This document shows, one piece after another, positions 1 through 8,022 of a stretch of DNA of 51,745 bases (positions are counted from its first letter, which is position 1; every line of letters starts with the position of its first letter). The position numbers and the translations under genes are program-made. Source of the DNA: an uncultured Thermanaerothrix sp. (lineage in GTDB: Bacteria; Chloroflexota; Anaerolineae; Anaerolineales; Anaerolineaceae); the NCBI RefSeq assembly GCF_938028735.1, contig NZ_CALIMF010000023.1, forward strand, positions 1 through 51,745, read 5' to 3'. A model generated the notes under the pieces. That model was not told where the DNA came from. It worked only from the letters and a program-made list of their open reading frames with translations, and made no database searches.

Positions 1-42
1 ACAGGACCAACAAGAGAGATGGCATGACCAGGAAGCCACTCC

Positions 43-1155
43 CTACCTTTCCCCATGCGTTGAATCCCCGGTACCGCGGTAACGCTTTAGAGCCTGGTAA
101 AGGATGAGATACTTGGCGTGCGACCACAACAAGGGCGTGGCAATAGGCCCCCAGCGCTCCACCCAGGGGCGGTAGAAAGAAGGCGCAATCAAGTTTGCCG
201 GCACTTGCTCGGGCAACTGACCCGCTGAATCGGCCTGCGCTTCCATCCAGGTCAGCAGCTCCAGTGCACGGGCGTCCTCACCCACCTCAGCGTAATACCA
301 GCCCAACCAGCCAGCCAGCAATATCCACTCCCCACCCCCATAATACGTATCGGTGGCATACCGGTGAACCCCACCGCGAGGCACGCGAAGCCTCTGCTCA
401 ATGCGTCTGACCGTCGCCTGCATTAACGGATCCTCGGCTGCAACCACACCGTAGGGAACCGCTAAACCCAACAAACTGGCATCCACGTCCTCAGCCCCAA
501 GGTACTTAACAAAATACCCCGCATGGACCGCACGGTTGAGAAGGAAATCTCGAATGCCCTGTGCCAACTGGGCAAACGCGGGGTTTCCTCCCCAATGTGA
601 GTAAGCCATCAACCCCCCATAAATCGCGGCCAGGGTATGAGGATGAATCATTCCCGGGCGTTCTTCCCAACAGTCATAACACGGGTATGACCACAACGCA
701 CCCAAATAAGCGGCTGCCAGTTCGCCTGCTTGCTGCCAATCTCCTGGCAGGGTATCACCACTTTTGTGTAGATGCTCTCCAACCGCCCACAACCAAGTTC
801 CGAACCCATCAAGCTGAAAATTCGCCCAACCTTCGCTGCGCCCTTCCTCCCCCTCGAGGGTGTACCGCGTATGCAGGTAATCCGCACCCAGCGGCAAATG
901 ATGGCGCGCCTTTTCAATGGCCCGCAGGGCCTGCTCGGCGTGACGCAGGATGGTAGCAGCGCACCAGGTATGGAAGCGGCGCGCGCTTGCATGTTCGCCC
1001 ACCAGATTCATAGCATAGGCGGTATAGGCGCCATCCCGAAACCAGCAATATTGGTAGATCGGAAAATTGGGGCAGGCCACATAACTGCCCGCAGGCGCCT
1101 GATTTTCAAGAATGATAGCGATGCTCGCACGCAATAGATTGGGTTGCATCCTCAT
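43..1155 (-). CDS. GH15-family glucoamylase/isomaltose glucohydrolase-like enzyme
   Basis: Probable exo-acting alpha-glucosidase that releases glucose from imported isomalto-oligosaccharides. There is no signal peptide, so it should act in the cytoplasm. The N-terminus has the GH15 pattern PNFPIYQYCWFRDGAY. A WEER motif near residues 163-166 carries the expected catalytic acid Glu, and GGGEW near residue 276 carries the catalytic base. At about 370 aa it is the compact (alpha/alpha)6 domain without starch-binding modules. The chosen ATG (1155) overlaps the stop of the GH66 gene as ATGA and has GGAG upstream; an in-frame ATG lies 9 bases earlier. It is last in the ROK-controlled operon. The GH66 neighbour favours alpha-1,6 linkages over starch; this specificity is inferred. 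Confidence 0.85.
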   Translation of the reverse strand: MRMQPNLLRASIAIILENQAPAGSYVACPNFPIYQYCWFRDGAYTAYAMNLVGEHASARRFHTWCAATILRHAEQALRAIEKARHHLPLGADYLHTRYTLEGEEGRSEGWANFQLDGFGTWLWAVGEHLHKSGDTLPGDWQQAGELAAAYLGALWSYPCYDCWEERPGMIHPHTLAAIYGGLMAYSHWGGNPAFAQLAQGIRDFLLNRAVHAGYFVKYLGAEDVDASLLGLAVPYGVVAAEDPLMQATVRRIEQRLRVPRGGVHRYATDTYYGGGEWILLAGWLGWYYAEVGEDARALELLTWMEAQADSAGQLPEQVPANLIAPSFYRPWVERWGPIATPLLWSHAKYLILYQALKRYRGTGDSTHGER

Positions 1156-2927
1156 TTGCTCCATTCAAGTAGAATAAGCCCCCAGTAATGGAGAAAGGGT
1201 ATTTGAAGGCTCAATTGATCCCCTTCCTGGCGAAAAACCAGTGGAATTGGGGAAAGGTCTTGGGTATCCGGTGAAGCCCATCCCACGTAACGTACCGGTT
1301 GCGACACCCCTCTAAGTAGGACGGGCTGATGGAGTAATGGAAATGGGGACCGGGTCAGCGGCTGATTCCATTCACCGCTAGAAAGCCCCACCAAGTTAAT
1401 CAGGCTAATGGCTGTGAAGGCGTCGCCGTCTCTCACCAGCGGATACACCTTGTTCCACTGCAGGCTAGGCGAGATCTCTACCCCGGGCAGGGTAAGACGC
1501 TGGAGGTAATTGAACGTGGATTCGTGGGCAAGCGGCCCGAATGCGTTCTGGTAGCGGATGGCAAAATCCTGGTAACGCCTCAGCGCTTCCCCCAGAGTAG
1601 GGGGGAGAAGTTTGTAATGAGGAAAATAGGGCTCTGCCAAGTATCCTTCCTGCTCCCCAAACTCAATGTGAGTGCCTCCGCTGGCCAGAATAACTGCATC
1701 CATGAGGCGGGCATTCACTTCGTAAGTAGGGTCAATATAAGCTGCCAGCACCACAGCCTTTCCACCACCGAGTTGCTGGGCTTGGGTAATCAAAGTATGT
1801 AGCGCATCAAACGAGGTATAGGGAGGCCACACCTCGATGTAAACAATATCTTGGCCGGCGGAAGCCACGGTCTCAATTGGCCAATTCCCCACCGCATTAA
1901 AGACAACCGACCCATCCGGACGCAATCGCCGCACGTGCTCGCGGGTGGCATTGATCAGTGCAGCCAGCGGCTCGGCTAGGCCAAAATGGTGCCCCTGCGC
2001 ATCATACGCGTCCTTAGGATCGCCATATTGGTCCAAGTGAATTCCATCAAAAGCGGTGCGGGTGAGGACGTCATCGAATTGAGCCAGCAAATGTTGAGAC
2101 CAGGGCGAACCCGGGCGTGGATCCATATAAACGAGGAAATTCTCCCCCAGCACATAAGGCTGACCCTCTGGGCGGTAGAGCGCCCAATCGGGATGCTGCT
2201 GGTAAAACGCGACGGAAGCAGCGTAAATGGATGTGTAGGGCATGGCCGCAATGCCCCGGGCGTGGGCTGCAGCGATTAGGGCTTCAACTGTACGGCGGGA
2301 AAGCGTCCGTCCCAGAGGATCTGGGTATGGTTCCTGGGGCGTGAGGAATTGTTCGTGGCGGTACATCCAATCGTAGAACTGTAGAGCATTAATGCGGTAT
2401 TTCATCAGGCTCCGAAAGGTAGCCTCAAGGTTCTGGCGATCGGGGGCAAAATCGCTCAAAAAGCCGTAGCGTGGCATCTGGGTCCAGTGCGCCAGTACAT
2501 CGAAGGCGGTTGAATACGTTGAAAGAATCTGCCCATCTGAAGTACTCAGAACCAGGTCCATCCCGTACCCGCGCGGCGCTTTTTCCTCTGCCTGCCAGAC
2601 AAACTCCACCGGAGAGAGACCCTCGGAGAGGCTCAGTGAGCGCTCCAGTTCCAGCAACGTTTGGGTGAGATAGGTAATGCGCACCCTTAAGGTGACCGCC
2701 TGCGGAGTTGTCAAGGTATTTTTTAGGTTCACCACCCAGTGTACTGGCTCACCGGGGAGGAAGAACGCGCGTGGGAATTCAACCGAAGCAATCGTGATCG
2801 CAGCAGTATTCATCTCAACCTCAGAATGCAAAGATGTTATTGTGGGGGAAGACAAAGGCGGATTTGCACAAGCGCTCAGTAGCATTGCGCCAATCAGCGT
2901 TATGCAGGCTAGCCAACGCCATTTCAT
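1152..2927 (-). CDS. GH66 dextranase-like lipoprotein
   Basis: Secreted, lipid-anchored endo-alpha-1,6-glucanase or cycloisomaltooligosaccharide glucanotransferase-type enzyme. The signal peptide ends in the lipobox LLSAC (Cys20). An Ig-like N-terminal domain (about residues 40-145) is followed by a (beta/alpha)8 barrel beginning YGFLSDF and INALQFYDWMYRH, typical of GH66. FDGIHLDQYGD places the expected nucleophile at Asp299, and YIEVWPP places the acid/base at Glu365. A beta-rich C-terminal domain follows. The start overlaps the permease stop as ATGA. In context it would cut dextran-like polymer outside the cell and feed the adjacent ABC importer. Hydrolysis versus cyclisation cannot be told apart; the large carbohydrate-binding insert of cyclising enzymes is not apparent at 591 aa, which favours dextranase. 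Confidence 0.88.
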   Translation of the reverse strand: MKWRWLACITLIGAMLLSACANPPLSSPTITSLHSEVEMNTAAITIASVEFPRAFFLPGEPVHWVVNLKNTLTTPQAVTLRVRITYLTQTLLELERSLSLSEGLSPVEFVWQAEEKAPRGYGMDLVLSTSDGQILSTYSTAFDVLAHWTQMPRYGFLSDFAPDRQNLEATFRSLMKYRINALQFYDWMYRHEQFLTPQEPYPDPLGRTLSRRTVEALIAAAHARGIAAMPYTSIYAASVAFYQQHPDWALYRPEGQPYVLGENFLVYMDPRPGSPWSQHLLAQFDDVLTRTAFDGIHLDQYGDPKDAYDAQGHHFGLAEPLAALINATREHVRRLRPDGSVVFNAVGNWPIETVASAGQDIVYIEVWPPYTSFDALHTLITQAQQLGGGKAVVLAAYIDPTYEVNARLMDAVILASGGTHIEFGEQEGYLAEPYFPHYKLLPPTLGEALRRYQDFAIRYQNAFGPLAHESTFNYLQRLTLPGVEISPSLQWNKVYPLVRDGDAFTAISLINLVGLSSGEWNQPLTRSPFPLLHQPVLLRGVSQPVRYVGWASPDTQDLSPIPLVFRQEGDQLSLQIPFLHYWGLILLEWSK

Positions 2928-3778
2928 CCCTTGACCGCACCTGCGGTGATCCCGCTAACGAAATAGCGCTGAAGCGCAATAAAAATGATCAACACTGGAA
3001 TCAATGCAATAATCATCGCCGCGAAGACCAACCCCCACTCAGTACCATGTTGGCCTTGAAACGAATAGATAGCAATGGGCAAAGTGCGCTTCAAGGGATC
3101 ATCAATGATGGTCAACGCCCAAGTAAACTCATCCCAATGGCCCAGGAAGGAGAAAATGGTCACGGTAGCCAGCGCCGGCGCCGAAAGTGGCAAGATCATC
3201 CGCAAGAAAATGGTCAGGTAACCTGCTCCATCAATCAGCATGGCTTCTTCCAGTTCATGAGGCAATTGTTCGAAGAAGCCGCGCAAGAGGAAGGTATTGA
3301 GGGAGGTGCTTCCAGCAATATAAACCAGAATCAAGCCCCACAAACTATTGCGTAATCCCAGCGTCTTGATCAGTAGAAACTTGGGAATGATGGTGATCAT
3401 ATCGGGCACCATCAATACCAGGAGAATGGTGAAGAACAGCGCTTCACGCCCCGGGAATTGGAAACGCGCAAAGGCATAGGCCATCATGGCCGAGAAGAGA
3501 ACGGTGAAGAAAGTCGAGGTCAGCGCAACGATAGCACTGTTGGTGAAATACAATTGAAAATTGTTTGATGTCCAGGCTCGCACGAAATTACCCACTGAGG
3601 GATGGGTGGGGATCAATTGAGGTGGATACTCGATGACAAAAACATGCTCTTTGAAAGCATTGGAAACCATCCACAGAAACGGGAAGACCATTACCGCAGC
3701 TCCCGCCACGGCCAGGAGATAAAGCAGCAGAAGCCGCAAAACTCGGGAGCGATTGAGGGGGCGTTGAGACTTTTTCAT
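2924..3778 (-). CDS. ABC sugar transporter inner-membrane permease (MalG type)
   Basis: One of two channel-forming permeases of a carbohydrate-uptake (CUT1) ABC importer. The 284-aa protein has about six membrane segments, the first at roughly residues 14-38. The EAA loop that contacts the ATPase reads EEAMLIDGAGYLTIFLRMILP (about residues 178-198), and the C-terminal end VSGITAGAVKG is typical of MalG homologues. It overlaps the upstream permease stop and the downstream GH66 start by ATGA, so the three genes are translationally coupled. No ATPase gene is present in the operon; a shared MsmK-like ATPase elsewhere is the likely partner. Confidence 0.92.
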   Translation of the reverse strand: MKKSQRPLNRSRVLRLLLLYLLAVAGAAVMVFPFLWMVSNAFKEHVFVIEYPPQLIPTHPSVGNFVRAWTSNNFQLYFTNSAIVALTSTFFTVLFSAMMAYAFARFQFPGREALFFTILLVLMVPDMITIIPKFLLIKTLGLRNSLWGLILVYIAGSTSLNTFLLRGFFEQLPHELEEAMLIDGAGYLTIFLRMILPLSAPALATVTIFSFLGHWDEFTWALTIIDDPLKRTLPIAIYSFQGQHGTEWGLVFAAMIIALIPVLIIFIALQRYFVSGITAGAVKG

Positions 3779-4674
3779 CCGTAAACCTCAACGGGTTTGC
3801 GTAAAAATCGCATTTGCAGGTAACTGGCCGTGATCAGGAAAACCGCCATGAGCATCGAAAGGGCGGCACCATAACCAAAATCCAGGAAATCAAAGGCCTG
3901 ACGGTAGGTGTAACTCAGCAAAACCTCTGTCTGTTGGCGCGGTCCTCCCCCGGTAATCAGGTACACCGAAATGAACACATTGAACCCACCAATCAGTAGC
4001 ATCACCAGCGTAAAAACGACCGTTGGGCTCAACAAAGGCAAGGTAATGCGCCAGAACCGCTGCCAGCCACTGGCACCATCAATTGCCGCCACCTCCATAA
4101 GTTCTTTGGGAATGCCTTGCAATGCAGCCAAGTAAATGACCATGGACCACCCAATGCCCTTCCAAATTCCCAACACCAGAATGGGAATAAAGGCTGTGCG
4201 GGCTTGCTCATACCACATGATTGGTTGGCTGATCACGTGAAACACCTCAACCAAAAAATAGTTGATCAGCCCGTTGGGACTTTGGAAAAGGTAGCGAATG
4301 AGAAGGGAAACAATGACCCATGAGGTGATCACTGGAAGATAGTAAACGGTGCGGAAGAAGGCCCGCCCCCGCGGCAGGCTGTGCAAGAGCAGTGCCGCCA
4401 GCATGGCCAAAATCATCTGACCAGGGACGGTTACCAAGGTGTAAATCAGCGTATTCAGAAAGGCTCGCCCCACCACCGGGTCCTCAAAGGCGCGCAGATA
4501 ATTCGCCAAGCCAATGAACAGACTGGCTTTGCCCGGCATGATAGACCAGCGGTAAAAACTCATCTGAAGCCCCTTGGCCAACGGGTAGATCTGAAAGATG
4601 AGGAAGAATAGCAACCCTGGCACCAGGAATAAATACGGCACAAGCCTTTTACGCATTTTCAGACTTAAAGCCAT
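3775..4674 (-). CDS. ABC sugar transporter inner-membrane permease (MalF/UgpA type)
   Basis: Second permease of the CUT1 sugar importer. The protein has six predicted membrane segments, beginning VPYLFLVPGLLFFLIFQIYP. The EAA loop reads MEVAAIDGASGWQRFW followed by ITLPLLSP. An upstream in-frame ATG at 4701 is preceded by CCTCC rather than a Shine-Dalgarno. The ATG at 4674 is preferred because GGTTGGGTG lies just upstream and because the protein then begins with a short basic segment, as is usual in the family. It lies 46-73 bp after the binding-protein gene, depending on start, and overlaps the MalG-type gene by ATGA. Confidence 0.9.
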   Translation of the reverse strand: MALSLKMRKRLVPYLFLVPGLLFFLIFQIYPLAKGLQMSFYRWSIMPGKASLFIGLANYLRAFEDPVVGRAFLNTLIYTLVTVPGQMILAMLAALLLHSLPRGRAFFRTVYYLPVITSWVIVSLLIRYLFQSPNGLINYFLVEVFHVISQPIMWYEQARTAFIPILVLGIWKGIGWSMVIYLAALQGIPKELMEVAAIDGASGWQRFWRITLPLLSPTVVFTLVMLLIGGFNVFISVYLITGGGPRQQTEVLLSYTYRQAFDFLDFGYGAALSMLMAVFLITASYLQMRFLRKPVEVYG

Positions 4675-4747
4675 GGGCACCCAACCGGATAAGCAGAACA
4701 TGGAGGAAGGGGGATGTGCAAGTGGATCACACCCCCCTTGGAGGTAA

Positions 4748-6085
4748 TTACGGCGTGGAGGCTAACAGAGCATCCAATTCAGTTGCTAGGCGATCCAGAT
4801 TCTCTTGGACGGTTCCTTCACCCGCTAGAATGGCCTGGCCGGTGTTGGTGAGTTTCTCTTCCATGCGTGCCCAGGCAGGGTGAGGTGTGCGGGCTTTGGC
4901 AGTTTTGAGTTGCTCCAGGAAAATGCCGAAGAAGGGGTGGTTCCGAATCACCTCACTTTCTCCTGCGCTCTTTAACACCGGCATCTGGCCGGTTTCCACC
5001 CACTTCAACTGAGTCTCCTCGGAGAGCATAAAGCGCACAAACTCCGCCGCCGCCTCCTTGTGTTGGCTTTGCTGGAAGATCACAATATCCTCACCACCTA
5101 CAACCGAGATCGAGCCGCCCTTCCCAGCCGGCATCAAGGCCAATCCATAGGCTTTATCCGGGAATTGACTACCAAACAGGGGCGGGAACCAGGGCCCTTC
5201 AAGCAACATCGCAATCTCATCCTTTGCAAAACCGCCCCACGCATCTACGCCACCGCCCTTAATCCCCGGATGGATGTAGCCCTTATCCACGCCATCCTTG
5301 AGGAACTGATAAGCCGCCGCCGTCTCCGGGCTGTTCACATAACCGCTGGCTTTGGTAATCTGGGGATCGGTGATATCACCACCAAACGACCAGATCCATG
5401 GATTGACCGCCCAAGCGTATGTGCCACCATCGGCAAAGCAGTACTTGCCCGCACCCAATTGCTTGATCTTCTCACACACGGCCAGAAATTCCTCGATGGT
5501 AGCCGGGGATTTTTCAACGCCGGCCGCCGCAAACATGTCCTTATTGTAAACCAGCACCCGTGTATTGGTATCTAGAGGCAGTCCGTAGTAATGGCCCTGG
5601 AAAAAGTTGGTTGAAAGCGGCCCGGGCAGCATCTGCTCCTTGAGCGTTTCAAAATCGGGCATCACTTCCTCCAGCCGGGCCAGAGCCCCCTGGTCGGCCA
5701 GTTCGGGCACCCAGATAATATCTACGCGGGCCACATCTGGCGCCGTCCCACCCGAAAGCGCGATCAGGAGTTTGCGCCGAAATTGATCGTAGGGCACCAA
5801 AACCGCCTGCACTTTAATATTGGGATGCTGGGCTTCAAAAGCCGGAATGATGGTTTGTTCCAAAAACTTGGCTTCCACGTCGGCATTATAGGCATGCCAG
5901 AAGGAAATTGTGACCGGTCCGGCGGGTGGCGCAGTGGGAGTGACCACTTTTTCCTTTTCGACTACCACGGTCTCTTTGATCGTCGAGGGTGTCTGAGGAA
6001 CCACGGTAGGCGCACAGGCTGCCAGAAAGGTTGCAAACATCATCAGCAGGGTCATCAAAGTCAACGACATCTTCCGAACGTTCAT
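4748..6085 (-). CDS. ABC sugar-binding lipoprotein (family 1 extracellular solute-binding protein)
   Basis: Captures the sugar outside the membrane and delivers it to the two permeases. The signal peptide ends in the lipobox LAAC (Cys24) and is followed by a Thr/Pro-rich linker. The mature part opens with ISFWHAYNADVEAKFLEQTIIPAFE, shown here in outline only (ISFWHAY, then FLEQTIIPAFE), a hallmark of MalE/UgpB-type proteins. The length of 445 aa is typical. A purine-rich ribosome site (AAAAAGGAGAAG) precedes the ATG. It is the first gene of the operon, behind a leader that holds a copy of the probable ROK operator. The ligand is inferred from the GH66 and GH15 genes to be an isomalto-oligosaccharide. 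Confidence 0.93.
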   Translation of the reverse strand: MNVRKMSLTLMTLLMMFATFLAACAPTVVPQTPSTIKETVVVEKEKVVTPTAPPAGPVTISFWHAYNADVEAKFLEQTIIPAFEAQHPNIKVQAVLVPYDQFRRKLLIALSGGTAPDVARVDIIWVPELADQGALARLEEVMPDFETLKEQMLPGPLSTNFFQGHYYGLPLDTNTRVLVYNKDMFAAAGVEKSPATIEEFLAVCEKIKQLGAGKYCFADGGTYAWAVNPWIWSFGGDITDPQITKASGYVNSPETAAAYQFLKDGVDKGYIHPGIKGGGVDAWGGFAKDEIAMLLEGPWFPPLFGSQFPDKAYGLALMPAGKGGSISVVGGEDIVIFQQSQHKEAAAEFVRFMLSEETQLKWVETGQMPVLKSAGESEVIRNHPFFGIFLEQLKTAKARTPHPAWARMEEKLTNTGQAILAGEGTVQENLDRLATELDALLASTP

Positions 6086-6152
6086 TTTCTTCTCCTTTTT
6101 CTACCTTATGTGGGGGACAAAACAGGGAACCGGAAAAAGGTTTGCCTTACTT

Positions 6153-6176
6153 TTAGCCCAACGCGTCACCTCCTTT
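6153..6176 (-). promoter_or_regulatory. Orphan strong Shine-Dalgarno with start-stop mini-ORF in the operon leader
   Basis: A near-perfect ribosome site, AAAGGAGGTGA (6166-6176), is followed after four bases by TTG GGC TAA. It lies about 70 bases before the start of the sugar-binding protein gene and serves no recognisable gene. It could be a relic or a ribosome-loading leader element. Confidence 0.35.
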
Positions 6177-6179
6177 TAG

Positions 6180-6204
6180 TTACTATTTTCATCGAATAAA
6201 CAAA
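6180..6204 (-). promoter_or_regulatory. Probable ROK operator before the sugar-uptake operon
   Basis: Read on the minus strand, this 25-base site matches the site in front of the ROK gene at 20 of 25 positions (7438-7462, plus strand). Shared blocks are GTTTATTC, TGAA and ATAGTA. The half-sites resemble the TTAGTTT...AAACTAA pattern known for XylR-type ROK repressors. It lies about 95 bp upstream of the binding-protein start, where it could control the operon promoter. Confidence 0.65.
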
Positions 6205-6220
6205 TTGGCGGTAAAAAAAT

Positions 6221-7435
6221 TTACCCGATTGAGCCCGCAATGGCTTCGTGCTGAATGGGCGACTTGAAGAGCTCACCCAGAACAAGGCTCGCCGCCCCTC
6301 TCGCCCAGGCATCGTCGCCCCACGGATCAATGCGGATTTCTGCATCGTTGCGCAGCCCCGGCATGACATGGCGTGCAATGGCCTGACGCATCGGGGCGAA
6401 CAGCCACTCACCGTTGCGGGTGCCTTCACCCCCGATAATGACCATTCCAGGATCAAAGATATTGATGAGATTAGCAATCTGGAGTCCAAGCAATTCACCA
6501 GCCCGAGCAAAAATACGCCGTGCACCTTCATCGCCCGCTTCGGCCAGGGCTACCAATTCCTCAATGCGCCCAACTGGTTGACGCAATTCCCCGCGCTGCC
6601 AGGCTTCCTGCGCTTGACGTAGCAAGCCTGGATCGGCAATCAGGGTTTCCAGACACCCTCGTCCACCGCAAGCACAGGCTGGCCCCTGAGGATCTACCAC
6701 AATATGCCCGAATTCCCCAGCACCGCCGCCATGCCCACGATAAATTTGGCCCTGCACCACGATGCCCATCCCCACTCCCCGCCCCAAGGTGATGACAAGA
6801 AAGTCTTCCATAGTACGCGCTGTGCCAAACCACTTTTCGCTTAGTGTAAGGGTATTGACATCATTATCCACGTACACCGGAATGCGCAAGCGAGATTGCA
6901 GAAGATCGCGCAACGGCACTTCACTCCACCCGAAGATAGGCGAGTGTTTGAGCACCCCCTGACGACCATCTACAACCCCTGCCAGCCCGATTCCTACCCC
7001 CAGCAATTGTTTTTTGCGCACCCCCCCCGCGTGAAGCAAGCGGGTGATCAACTCGGCAATTCCCGCAAGGACGTCTTCCAGCGTATGATCGGGCAGGGTC
7101 ACTACCTGCTTGGCCATCACCGAGGCGGTCAAATCCGTCAGCGCGCCAATCAGATGATGTTCGGTGACTTTGACACCTACCACAAAACCGCCATGGGGGT
7201 TCAGACGCAGCAGAATAGGAGGGCGCCCACCGCTCGAATCCCCTTCGGCGTGTTCCAGCACGAGATTCTCCTTTATCAACTCAGCGGTAATAGCACTCAC
7301 GGTCGCCGGACTGAGGCCGGTAAGGCGGGCAATCTCCGCACGCGAAATATTGCCATGGGATTTGATGGCGTTCAAAATGATTGAACGATTATGTGCACGC
7401 ATCAAGTCGCGATTACCAAGGGGGGCAGGAGACAT
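6221..7435 (-). CDS. ROK-family transcriptional repressor
   Basis: Sugar-responsive DNA-binding regulator of 404 aa. A winged helix-turn-helix occupies about residues 15-70 (ISRAEIARLTGLSPATVSAI). It is followed by a ROK sugar-kinase-like domain with the sugar-binding EFGH motif and the zinc motif CACGGRGC. The DxGxT phosphate-binding signature of true ROK kinases is absent, as expected for a repressor. The ATG at 7435 is chosen over a TTG at 7471, which falls inside the -10 element. A consensus-like promoter and a palindrome precede the gene, so autoregulation is likely. The second operator copy points to the downstream dextran operon as its target. Confidence 0.93.
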   Translation of the reverse strand: MSPAPLGNRDLMRAHNRSIILNAIKSHGNISRAEIARLTGLSPATVSAITAELIKENLVLEHAEGDSSGGRPPILLRLNPHGGFVVGVKVTEHHLIGALTDLTASVMAKQVVTLPDHTLEDVLAGIAELITRLLHAGGVRKKQLLGVGIGLAGVVDGRQGVLKHSPIFGWSEVPLRDLLQSRLRIPVYVDNDVNTLTLSEKWFGTARTMEDFLVITLGRGVGMGIVVQGQIYRGHGGGAGEFGHIVVDPQGPACACGGRGCLETLIADPGLLRQAQEAWQRGELRQPVGRIEELVALAEAGDEGARRIFARAGELLGLQIANLINIFDPGMVIIGGEGTRNGEWLFAPMRQAIARHVMPGLRNDAEIRIDPWGDDAWARGAASLVLGELFKSPIQHEAIAGSIG

Positions 7436-7437
7436 AG

Positions 7438-7462
7438 TTAGTTTATTCACTGAATATAGTAT
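7438..7462 (+). promoter_or_regulatory. Probable ROK operator in the ROK gene leader
   Basis: A 25-base site centred on the perfect 13-bp palindrome TATTCACTGAATA (7444-7456), flanked by TTAGTT and TAGTAT. It lies between the -10 element and the ATG of the ROK gene, where bound repressor would block its own transcription. It matches the site at 6180-6204 (opposite strand) at 20 of 25 positions. Confidence 0.65.
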
Positions 7463-7470
7463 CAAAATCA

Positions 7471-7499
7471 AGCATACATCGATTTCAACAAAATGTCAA
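7471..7499 (-). promoter_or_regulatory. Sigma70-type promoter of the ROK gene
   Basis: Minus-strand TTGACA (7494-7499), a 17-bp spacer and TATGCT (7471-7476). Transcription would start near 7464, immediately before the operator palindrome. Confidence 0.6.
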
Positions 7500-7555
7500 G
7501 TGGTTTTTCTACTTCCCGCCCCCAAACAACTTCGGCGCAAGGGGCGATTCTCCCC

Positions 7556-7963
7556 TCACACCCTCTCAATCTCGTAATCATAGGTGATTTCGGCCACGCC
7601 GCGCACCGTGGCCGCAACCGAGCAGTACTTCCCCTCCGAAAGGCGAATCGCCTGCTCCACCGCCTCGAGAGTCAAATCGGGACCGTGCAGGGCATAATGC
7701 ATGTGAATCTTGCGAAACGTCCAGGGCGGATCAGTATCCTGTTCGCCATGCACCGTGATGCGCAGCCCGCGTAAGTCCAGGCGCTTTTTGCGCAGAATCT
7801 CCACTACATCCACCGCCGTACAAGCCGCCAGTGCCACCAGGAGCAGTTCGGAAGGCTTCATGCCCACCCCCTCATCCGGCGTCGAAAGCACCACGCTGTG
7901 GCGGGTCGAATCCACCCCCACAAACCGCTGACCGCCGATCCACTCAACCGATGCAGTTGCCAT
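7556..7963 (-). CDS. OsmC/YhfA-family protein
   Basis: A 135-aa protein of the OsmC fold, a family of thiol-dependent peroxide-reducing or related proteins. It shows the pattern KPSELLLVALAACTAVDVVEIL (two shorter pieces: KPSELLLVALAAC and DVVEIL), with one conserved Cys in the AAC motif at about residue 48. The typical second Cys appears as KYCSVAATV near residue 112. Both peroxidatic-type Cys positions are therefore kept. The ATG is preceded by AAGGAG at 7 bases. It stands alone between the ROK promoter and the GGDEF fusion gene. Confidence 0.88.
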   Translation of the reverse strand: MATASVEWIGGQRFVGVDSTRHSVVLSTPDEGVGMKPSELLLVALAACTAVDVVEILRKKRLDLRGLRITVHGEQDTDPPWTFRKIHMHYALHGPDLTLEAVEQAIRLSEGKYCSVAATVRGVAEITYDYEIERV

Positions 7964-8022
7964 GCGCGTCTCCTTAGGAAGAAATGGATAAACGGCTTTA
8001 GTTTAACCGCCAACGCCACTTT

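Noticed and set aside
6131..6176. 22-codon ORF from a GTG inside the orphan ribosome site
   Set aside because: Its start lies inside the Shine-Dalgarno itself, so it could not be read from that site.
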